In this document: positions 22,501 through 34,500 of the stretch, one piece after another
Numbering within the stretch: position 1 is the first letter of the stretch
How the letters are laid out: each line of letters starts with the position of its first letter
Assembly: GCA_963710715.1 (NCBI GenBank)
Contig: CAVQBL010000015.1
Location: 245,347 to 309,346 of the forward strand
Direction: 5' to 3'
Length of the DNA stretch: 64,000 nt
From: CAVQBL01 sp963710715
Lineage (GTDB): Bacteria; Pseudomonadota; Gammaproteobacteria; DSM-16500
Notes under the pieces: generated by a model
Told to the model about the DNA's origin: nothing
The model's input: the letters and a program-made list of their open reading frames with translations, nothing else
The model's database searches: none
Made by a program: the position numbers and the translations under genes

Positions 22501-25500
22501 AGAGTTATCTTTTGAATTAAATGAATATTATGAAGTGGATTTTTCACCGGCAATCTTGTTTGAACACAAAACATTAAAAAGCTTGGCGCGTTACTTAGTA
22601 GACCGTTACCAGACAGTGATGCAAGACCACCATAAAGATATCATCGTGATGCAAAAACGTATTGAAATACCCAAACCAACTGTTGGTCCAGTTAACACTG
22701 CGCAAAATGCACAGCTCAACCAAGATATTGCCATTATTGGAATGAGTGGAGTCTTTCCAGGATCATCCGATCTTACTGTTTTTTGGGAGAACTTAGCTGC
22801 ACAAAAAGATTTGATTAAAGAAATCCCCAAAGAACGTTGGGATTGGAAAAAATATTACGGAGATAAGCGAGAAGGCAAAACCAAAGCAAAATGGGGCGGA
22901 TTTATTGATGGTATAGCTCAATTTGATGCGAAATTTTTTAATATTTCTCCACACGAAGCCGAACGTATGGATCCGCAACAACGATTATTTATTGAGGTAG
23001 TGTGGAATGCGATTGAAAATGCAGGTTATGCACAAACAGATTTTTCTGCTATTAGAACGGGAGTGTATGTTGGGGTTTCAACCGGTGATTATGAAAAGCT
23101 GTTAGATCAAACCAATGACACAACAGCTCACGTTGCAACAGGGATCGCTCGTAGTGTACTTGCGAACCGGGTGTCTTTCTTATTTGATTTTAATGGGCCC
23201 AGTGAATCTATCGATACAGCTTGTTCAAGCTCTCTGATTGCAATTCATCAAGCAGTAAAAGCCATTCAAGCTGGTGATTGCGATGTTGCAATTGCAGGTG
23301 GAGTCAATGCATTATTAACACCAACTTATTATCTCGAATTTAGTCATGCAGGAATGCTCTCCGAAGATGGGCGCTGCAAAACATTTGATAAAGCTGCAAA
23401 TGGTTACGTACGTGGAGAAGGCGCTGGGGCCATTGTATTAAAACCCCTTGCCAAAGCACTTGCTGATAGAGATACGATTTATGGTGTGATTAAAGGCAGC
23501 GCTATCAACCATGGAGGTCATGTTTCTTCTTTAACAGTTCCCAATCCAAACGCACAAACTGAAGTCATTGTAAAAGCCAATGAAAACGCGCATATCGCTA
23601 TTGATACGATCAGTTATATTGAAGCACATGGAACGGGGACTTCTTTAGGTGATCCTATCGAAATAAATGGTTTAAAAAATGCATTTCATTTATTACAAGA
23701 ACAACAAGGTAAAACGAATAGCCCAACTGCTTATTGCGGAGTTGGAACTGTTAAAACTAACATTGGTCATTTAGAAGCTGCCGCGGGAATTGCCGGTATT
23801 ATTAAATTATTATTGGCATTTAAATATGAGAAATTACCTGGCATTGTACATTTTAAAGAATTAAATCCATATATTGAAATTAAAGACAGTCCTTTTTATA
23901 TCGTTGAAAAAACGGAAGTGTGGAAACGATTTAAAGACAAAGCGGGCAATGATGTTCCTCACCGTGCCGGTATAAGTTCATTTGGATTTGGTGGAGCAAA
24001 TGCTCATATTATTCTTGAAGAAGCTCCCAAAGCAACTATCAATTCTGAACCCGCAAACAAACCTTATTATCTTATTACGTTATCAGCAAAAACAGATAAC
24101 GCACTGAAGAAGAAGATAATTGACTTAGCAACAGGATTAACTATTCACAAAGAATCTTTAGAAGATATTAGTTATACACTCAATGCGGGAAGAATGCATT
24201 TTAAAAAACGTTTTGCTTTTGTAGTTAGCTCTCTTACCGAATTACAAACTGCATTGAGTCAATGTCAATCCACGCCGCAGAGCGATGGCGCCAATGAATA
24301 TCATAATAAATTATTAGCATTGGCAAACTCCTACATAAAAGGTGGCGATCTCGACATAGAATCTTTGCATCAAGGTGAGTCTAAGAAAAGAATTGCATTA
24401 CCCACTTATCCCTTTGACAAAGAATATTTTTGGCTGCCGGAAAAAGAATCACACTCCAAAGAAACTTTCGAGAGCCATTTACACCCACTACTCGACACGA
24501 ATACATCCAGTGGAGAAACTTTTAGCTTTACGAAACTATTAACTGGTAAGGAATTTTATTTAAACGACCATCGTGTCAAAGATAATTCTGTATTACCTGC
24601 TGTAGCTTATTTAGAGATGGCAAGAGCCGCAGGAGCATTAGCAGCACCGCAACGAACAGTGATGAGCTTGAGTCATGTTATCTGGATGAGACCTATTCAA
24701 GTCACTGGCCAAGAACAAATAGCAACAGTCACTCTACATCATCCAGAAGAAGAAACTATTTTTAAAATCACCACTCAAGGTGAACAAGCAACACCTATTG
24801 TACATGCGCAAGGAAAAATAATTTACGCATCATCCAACACAGAAATAAAAACCACAACCTTAGACATTCCAGCTATTAAAAATCGTTGCTCTCAAAAACA
24901 AACACGCACAGAAATTTACTCTACTTTTGGAAACATAGGATTAAACTATGGGCCCAGTTTCCAAGTGATTCAAGATTATTCGCGCAACGAGACTGAAGCT
25001 CTCGCTCAAATAAAACTACCCAGTCATTTAGTAGAAAATGATGTCACGCAGTTTATTTTGCATCCCAGTATTTTAGATGGTGCATTACAAGCAACGTTTG
25101 GACTTATTCAAAATAACAACAATTTATATTTACCATTTAGCATTGATCAAATCGATATTTTTGGACCCTTAACACAAGGATGTTATGTCTATGTCACAAA
25201 ATCAATTAAATCAGATGAAAATACTCCACCTGAATTTCAAATTCAAATTACTGATGAAGTTGGCAAAGTGATTGTGAATATCAAAAACTTTATGCTGCGA
25301 CCACTACCAGGGAATATCACTATGCAACCGTCCTTACATAAACCAGAAATCACAAAACCTGTTGCCACAGAACCTTCGTCGGGTGAGGCATCACTCTTTG
25401 AAAAAGTCCAAGCTCAGGTAGTAAAAATGGTAGCGGAAACACTGAAAATTAATCCACAAGATATCAATCCGAATGAACATTTAAGTGAATACGGCATGGA

Positions 25501-28500
25501 TTCAATTGGTTTAACAGAAGTCACTATGGATTTGAATGAATATTATGGATTTGATATGACACCCGCTATTTTATTTGAACACAAAACACTTAAAAGTTTT
25601 GTAGAATACTTAGTAAAGAATTATAAAACAGCGGTGACGGAACGCCATAAATCGATTCTGCCTGAAGAAAAAGTTGCAACACCTATACCGAAACAAGAAT
25701 CTCCACAAAAACCATTACCAGAATCTGTAACATCTGCAGCTGCTCCCAGTAAGATAAAAAGCGAAATAAAATTAGAATCCGTAGAGCATAAAAAAGATGG
25801 CATCGCAATCATAGGCATGAGTGGAATATTTCCTGGCTCACCTGATTTAGAAAAATTTTGGGAAAACCTAGTACAACAAAAAGATTTAATCACAGAAATC
25901 CCTAAATCACGCTGGAATTGGGAAACATTTAAAAAAGAAGACAAAAGCAAATTAAAATGGGGTGGATTTATTGATGGCATTGATCAATTTGATGCAGACT
26001 TTTTCTCCATCACCCCGCTTGAAGCCAGCCTCATGGATCCGCAACAGAGAATATTCCTTGAAACCATATGGAATACCATTGAAAACGCTGGTTACACCGC
26101 GAACAAATTAGCCGAAGTCAAAACAGGATTATTTGTTGGCGTAGCCAGTCACGATTATGTAGAACTGCTACACCGCGTTAGGGAAGATTCAGCTTATTTT
26201 CCACTGGGAAATGCACACAGTGTATTAGCAAATCGCATCTCATATTTACTCGATCTCTCAGGCCCCAGTGTTGCAGTGGATACAGCATGCTCCAGCGCTT
26301 TGGTTGCATTACATCAAGCAGTGAAAGCCATTGAAGATGGCGATTGTGATTTAGCTTTAGTCGGCGGAGTGAACGCCATATTAACACCCACATTGCATAA
26401 TTCATTCAACCAAGCTGGCATGTTAAGTGAAGACGGTCGCTGTAAAACATTTGATAAAGCGGCAAATGGTTACGTACGTGGTGAAGGAGCTGGAGCCATT
26501 TTATTGAAACCCTTCTCTAAAGCACTTGCTGATGCTGACACCATTTATGGCGTCATTAAAGGCACTGCTGTCAATCATGGCGGCCATGTGAATGCTTTAA
26601 CCGTACCGAATCCCAACGCACAAGCCGATGTAATTATTACCGCTTGCAAACGTGCAGGCATTGATGTTGACGATATTAGCTACGTGGAAGCGCATGGAAC
26701 AGGCACACCTTTAGGTGATCCTGTAGAAATCAATGGTTTAAAAAAAGCATTCCAAACACTAAGAGAACAACAAGGAAAAACCAATCATCCAACATATTAT
26801 TGTGGCATTGGTTCTGTCAAAACTAATATTGGGCATTTAGAATCTGCAGCAGGGATAGCCAGTGTAATTAAAGTATTATTGGCACTACGACACGGGCAAA
26901 TTCCCGGTAACGTCAATTTTAAAGAATTGAATCCGTTTATCGAAATTAACAACACTCCGTTTTATATCGTTGGCAAAACACGTGAGTGGACGCGTTTAAA
27001 AACTGCCGAAGGAAAAGAAATTCAAAGAATAGCCGGCATCAGTTCATTTGGTTTTGGTGGAACGAATGCATATGTGATTATTGAGGAAGCGCCAAATATC
27101 GTCATCGCGAGTAGCGCTGAGCTCGCAATGACAAAGCCATATTATTTATTAACTTTGTCTGCTAAAACTGAAAAATCACTGCAACAAAAAATAGTTGATC
27201 TAAGTGAATGGCTAGCAAAACCAATGCTACATGATCAACGATTTTCGTTATCTAACCTCAGTTTCACATTAAATACAGGGCGTAGACATTTTGAAAAACG
27301 CTGCGCAATAGTGGCGAACTCTTTAGATGAACTACGAGAAACATTACAGCAGCTCAAAGATAATAAAACCGCCAAAAATTCTTTTATTAATCTGAATGGT
27401 AAAAGCAACATCAAAAATCAAGCTATATTCAATGAATTATTTAAGAGCATAATGAAAGAAATCATTGAACCTGACAAGCTTCCCACTCACGATTATTATG
27501 GAAAACTGCAAGCCATCGCTAATTTCTACGTTGAAGGCTATGGGCTTGATTGGGATAAATTACATCATGGAGAAACTAAACAACACATAGAATTACCCAC
27601 TTATCCATTTGAGAAAACTCATTATTGGTATGACATGAATATTGGTATTCAGCAAAATACAAAAAGCTCAGTAAAAAAATCCATTCCTGAGACAAACAAA
27701 AATAATTTAACACAAGATAATAGTCTAATCGTAAAAGAATTAAAGGAATTACTTGCTAGTATTTTACTAATACCCATCGACAAAATCCCATCCAACAAAT
27801 CATTTGAGGAAATAGGTATCAATTCTATTATGGGTGTGAAATTGATAACTAAAATCAACGAAGAGCTTCACTTAAAAATATCGGTTACCGAAATATTCAA
27901 TTATCCAACCATTGAACTACTCTCCGAGCACATGAATCATCAATTACAAATGCTCGCAAAACCGCTGGTCGCAGAAATAAAAACGGCTACTACTTCGCAA
28001 ACTGACAGTAAAGTAAAAACAAAAAGCGTAGAGAAACAAAATATATCTATTCCCGACACAGATATTGCGATTATTGGTATAGCAGGACGTTTTCCCGGGG
28101 CAAGCAACCTACAAGAGTATTGGAAAAATTTAACATTGGGTAAATCGTCTATTACCGAAATTCCTGAAGATCGTTGGGATGTAGAAAAATATTATGATCC
28201 TGATAACATAAAACCAGACAAAAGCTATAGCAAATGGGGAGGATTCCTCAGCAATGCCGATCAATTTGATCCATTATTTTTTAATATCACCCCATCTGAT
28301 GCCGAATGGATAGATCCACAACAAAGATTAGTTTTGCAAACGGCATGGAAAGCAATTGAGGACGCTGGTTATTCCATGCAAGACATTTCTAATAAAGTAT
28401 GTGGAGTCTACATCGGTGTAATGAATAATGACTATGCTGAGCTACTACTAAAACCTGACATCGAAAGAACCTCAGCAGAAATGATTGGCAATTCAAATGC

Positions 28501-31500
28501 TATACTTCCCGCTCGCGTTTCATATTTTTTAAACTTAAAAGGCCCAGCAATTTCCATGGATACGGCTTGTTCCTCTTCTCTGGTTGCAATTCATTTGGCT
28601 TGCAAAGCATTACAAGAAAATGCAGCTGAAATGATGCTTGCAGGTGGAGTCACACTCTATTTAACGGAAACGCCTTATATTGGAATGTGCAAAGCAGGCA
28701 TGTTAGCTCATGATAATAAATTAAAAGCATTTGATAATAATGCGGATGGTTTTGTGCCAGGAGAAGGTGTTGGCATTGTGCTTCTCAAAAAACTAGACAA
28801 AGCTTTACAAGACCAAGACCCCATTTATGGCGTTATCAAAGGCTCAGCAATAAACCAAGATGGAAAAACTAATGGTATCACCGCACCTAATGCGCTCTCA
28901 CAAAAAGAATTAGAATTAAATGTGTATGCTAACTATGGCATTAATCCAGAAACCATTAGTTATGTTGAAGCGCATGGCACAGGAACAAAATTAGGCGACC
29001 CCATTGAAATCCAAGCTCTCACAGAATCATTCCATACTTATACAGATAAAAAACAATATTGTGCCATTGGCTCCGTTAAGTCAAACATTGGCCATACTTC
29101 TGCAGCGGCCGGCGTGGCAAGCGTAATCAAATCACTTTTATGTTTAAAACATAAAAAACTAGTACCGTCGATCAATTTCAAGCAAGCAAATGAACATATT
29201 AATTTCAAAGATAGCCCATTTTACGTCAATACAGAATTTAAAACATGGGAAACTGCACCCGATACATTAAGACGTGTTGCAGTAAGTGCTTTTGGATTTA
29301 GCGGCACGAATGCCCACTTAGTAATTGAAGAAGCTCCGGAGCCAATCTCCGCTCAAAGCACAGCTAAACCTTACTACATAGTGACTTTATCTGCCAAGAC
29401 TGATGCTGCATTAAAAGACAAACTAGCGGATTTAACTCAGTGGTTAGCAAATCAATATCAAAATGAAACTTTGGAAGAGATAAGTTACACATTAAATATT
29501 GGACGCACTCACTTTAACAAACGCCGCGCATTCGTCATTAACTCTACTCAGGAACTACAAGTCACACTCGATAAAATAAATCATGGTGAAATTCCAGATA
29601 ATTTCTTAAAGAGCACAGGAAAAGAAAAACATGATCCTAATTTTGATGATAAAGCACTAGCTGATATTTATACAGACTTATTAAATATCGACCCTCAGGA
29701 TACAGAAAACTATAAAAATAAACTATTAGTCTTAGCAGATTTATATATTAAAGGTCACAATATTCATTTTGAAAAATTATACCAAGAAGAAGCAAAACGA
29801 AAAGTTTCTTTACCCACTTATCCATTTAGCAAAAAACGATATTGGGTTCCTAAAAAGACTATTCATGCACCTACACCTCCTGCGCCTACCAATGAAACCG
29901 ATTTATTAGAAAAGGTCAAACATCATCTGCAATCTATGACTGCAGAATTAATTAAAATTGATATGCAAGAATTAGATCCTGAACAAGAACTCACTGAATA
30001 CGGCTTAGACTCCATCAACATTACAACATTGACTAACCAGTTAAACAATTACTATGGCCTAGAATTAACTCCTGCAGTTTTGTTTGAGCATACTACATTA
30101 CAAAGTTTTTCAGAATACCTTGTCAGTGACCATCGCGCCGCGGTGGAAACTAAATATAAAGATACTACCGCCTCAACAGTGCCTATCAAAAGAAAAGAAG
30201 AAGTGAAAATTAAACGCATGCCACAAAAAACCACTGCGCATGTAGAAGATATAGCAATTATAGGCATGCATGGAATCTTTCCAGAGTCACAAGACCTCAA
30301 TCAACTTTGGAACAATTTGATTCAAGAAAAAGATTTAATTTCAGAAATTCCTACAACACGATGGAATTGGGAAGATATTACAACTGATGAAAATAAAAAT
30401 AAAATTAAATGGGGTGGTTTTATTAAGGGAATTGATCAATTTGATGCTGCATTTTTTTCTATTTCACCTCGCGAAGCTGAATTAATGGATCCACAACAAC
30501 GAATTTTCTTAGAAATCGTATGGAAAACAATCGAAGATGCAGGCTATACATCCGAGGAATTATCCAAGATGAAAACCGGATTATTTGTAGGCGTATCAGG
30601 TAATGATTACGCAGAATTATTGCAAAAAATAGGTGAAACATCCGCTTATGCTCCAACAGGTGTAGTACACAGTATATTAGCAAACCGCATATCTTATTTA
30701 CTTAATTTAAAAGGTCCAAGTGAAGCCATTGATACTGCATGCTCCAGCGCTTTAGTTGCAATTCATCATGCTGTCAAAGCAATACAAGATGGCGATTGTG
30801 AAATGGCTATTGCCGGTGGTGTAAATGCATTGCTATCCCCCACTGCTTTTGTTGCTTTCAGCAAAGCGGGAATGTTATGTGAAGATGGACGTTGCAAAAC
30901 ATTTGATAAAGCGGCAAATGGTTATGTACGTGGAGAAGGAGCGGGAGCCATTTTATTAAAACCACTTAAAAAAGCGATTCTAGATAAAGATACCATTTAT
31001 GGAGTGATTAAAGGCAGCGCGACCAATCATGGTGGGCATGTTAACTCTCTCACTGTGCCCAATCCAACTGCTCAAGCCGATGTTGTCATAACTGCCTGTG
31101 AACGCGCGCATATTGATGTGGATACGATTACTTATATTGAGACACATGGAACAGGTACAGCACTAGGCGATCCAATCGAAGTCAATGCATTAAAGAAAGC
31201 ATTTAATTATTTAAAAAAGGAAACTCTACCCACTCAATACTGTGGCCTTAGCTCAGTAAAATCCAATATGGGTCATTTGGAAGCTGCTGCAGGAATTGCG
31301 GGTGTCATAAAAGTATTGTTATCGATGAAATACGGAAAACTTCCCGCTACACTGCACTTCAAAGAATTAAATCCTTATATTGAAATCACGGATAGCCCCT
31401 TCTATATAGTAGATAAAACAAAAAACTGGGAACGACTGAAAGACACCAACGATAATGAAATTCCGCGTCGTGCGGGCGTGAGTTCATTTGGTTTTGGTGG

Positions 31501-34500
31501 CGCAAATGCACACATCATACTTGAAGAAGCGCCTTTTATAAATAAACACTCCTTCAAATTAAATAAACCCGCTTATTTGCTGACCTTATCAGCAAAAACT
31601 CAACAATCCTTGCAGCAACGCATTCATGATTTAACAGCATGGTTAAGTACTAACAGCCGTTCTGAAAATTTGGATACTATCAGTTTCACATTAAATGCTG
31701 GACGTAATCATTTTGAAAATCGTTGCGCACTCGCAGTAAGTTCAATAGAAGAATTGCGAGAAACATTACAGAAAATAGAGCGCGGACAACCTGCAGAAAA
31801 TTATTTAATTAACTCAAATAGTGAAACGCGCGCCAAAACAAATTCATCTTTCAAAGAATTATCTAACCAGTTAATGACAGAAATAATAGAAGCAACTGAT
31901 TTAAGAATTGATACATATCGAAAAAAACTGCTTACTTTAGGAGATTTCTATACGCAAGGTTATGACTTGGATTGGGATTTCTTCTATCGCGATGAGGAAA
32001 AACAACGCATTCCTCTACCCACTTATCCATTTACCAAAGAACATTATTGGCTGCCTGAATCCAAAATAACAGCCAAAATAATAAATAGCACCTTAATAAA
32101 ACCCAAAAAATTACTACATCCATTTATAGACACAAGTGAAACCACATCTAATACACAACATTTTATAAAATCACTCACAGGAAAAGAATTTTATTTATCC
32201 GACCATCAAGTGAATGCGGTTTCAATACTGCCTGCTGCATTTTATATAGAAATGGCACGAGCAGCAGGTACATTATCATCGGGTGCCCATTTTGTCAGTT
32301 TAAAAAACATTATGTGGGCACAACCTATCATGGTGGCCAATCAAACACAAAAAGTTACATTAAATTTATCTCCCGAGGAGTCAGGCGCAACATTTCAAAT
32401 TGTTACCTCTGGTCAAGACAAACCCATATTGCATGCTCAAGGCAAACTCACCTACTCGGCGACAGCTCCCGCAATTCAATCTGAAATTTTATCAATTGGT
32501 GAGATAAAGCAGCGCAGCACTAAGCGACAAAAGCGTAATGAAATTTATGCGCGTTTTAATATGTTAGGATTGCAATACGGTTTAAGCTTTCAAGTCATAC
32601 AAGAACTTTGCGCAAATGAAACAGAAGCTTTATCTTATATTCAGCTACCTACTCTCTTAGAAAATGAATATCAGCAATTTATTTTACATCCCAGCTTATT
32701 AGATGGCGTTTTACAAACTATATCTGGCCTGATTACTGATAATGGCACTTTATACTTACCGTTTAGTATTGGCCAAGTAGATATTCTAGGAGCACTACCA
32801 CATAACTTCTATACTCACGCAATTAAAACATCCAAGCCTGACGCGAAGCTAATGAAATTTGATATTCATGTCCTGGATGAGATGGGGACTCGTTTAGTGT
32901 ATATAAAAGATTTTATTGTTCGCGCATTTCAAACAGAAAAAATATTTTTTTATCATCCCGAATGGATTCAGTCTCCGCTATCAAAAGAAGCAAAAGAAAT
33001 CGCATTAGGTCCTATCGTAGTATTTGATAATGGAAATAATAATTTTTATAATTCGTTACACGAAATCTTTTCACAACAACAGATTATTCGTGTCACACCG
33101 GGTGAGAGATACCAAGCAAAAAATCAAGAAGAATATCAAATCAATAAAAATCGTGCAGAGGATTACATAAGCTTATTCCATGACCTCAAGAATAATAATA
33201 TTTTACCCAAATATGTTATCTATCATCATTCTTCCCATAAAAAGAAATTCTCAGATACAGATATCCAACCACTTCTACAAGATAACTTTTATACAATGCT
33301 TTACTTGAGCAAAGCATTAATGCAGCTCAAGCCAAAAGATAATATTCAGATACTTTGTATAGCGCCCGCTACCGATAAACAATCCTTGTTGTTTACGGAA
33401 GCACTCTCAGGGTTTGCAAAAACCTTGCATTTAGAACATACAAAATTAACCTGCCGAATTATTTATTCAAATGACACAATTATCAAATATTTTGCACAAG
33501 AAATACAAAACTCAGAAACAGAAGTACGTTATGATCGCAATAATATTCGCTGGATTAAGCGCTATGAGGAAATAGAAACCCCTCATCCATCAACATCCCA
33601 TATTCCCCTCAAAAAAGCAGGCGTATATTTAATTGTAGGGGGAGCCGGCGGCTTAGGTCTAATCTTTGCACGATATTTGGCAGAACATTATCAAGCAAAA
33701 CTTATCCTGACTGGGCGCTCCACATTAAATGAAAAACAGAAATCGACGATCATGGCACTCGAAAAATTGGGCGCCAAGGTAATATACATATCAACAGACA
33801 TTTCCAAGAAAAAAGACGCACATAATCTACATGAAAAAATTAAATCTCATTTTGACCACATTGATGGCGTTATTCATAGTGCTGGAACAATTCATGATTC
33901 TTTGATCTTAAAAAAATCCACTAAAGAAGCTGCCGATGTATTATCCGCAAAAGTGTTTGGTACCATTTATCTAGATGAAATAACAAAATCAGAACCATTA
34001 GACTTTTTTGTCTTGTTCTCATCTGTTGCTGGTGCATTTGGCAATATGGGACAAGTTGATTACGCGTATGCAAATGCATTCATGGATGCATTTTCTGAGT
34101 TTCGTAAAGGGAAAACAATTTCAATTAATTGGCCTCTGTGGTCGGAAGGCGGAATGAAAATCAATCCAGAAATAATAAAATGGATGGAACAAACCATAGG
34201 CGCTAAATTACTTCCCACAGCCGATGGGATTCAAGCCTTCAATGACGCCTTATCGCAAGATGAGCAACAACTTATTGTGCTCTATGGTCAGAAACAACAG
34301 TTAGCAAATAAACTGGGCTTACCATCAAAATCGGATAAGCAAGCGCCCACCACGACAGTCGCTGAACCGAGCTCTTCAAGAGACGACCCAGAATTGGTAA
34401 AAAATATTTTGACACAGTTGATTAATATGACAGCGGAAGTACTCAAATTTAAGCCGCAAAGTTTAAATCCACAAAAAGAATTAAATGAATATGGCTTAGA

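Noticed and set aside
21661..30683. Several minus-strand ORFs inside the polyketide synthase
   Set aside because: They are shadows of a long, well-conserved gene on the other strand.
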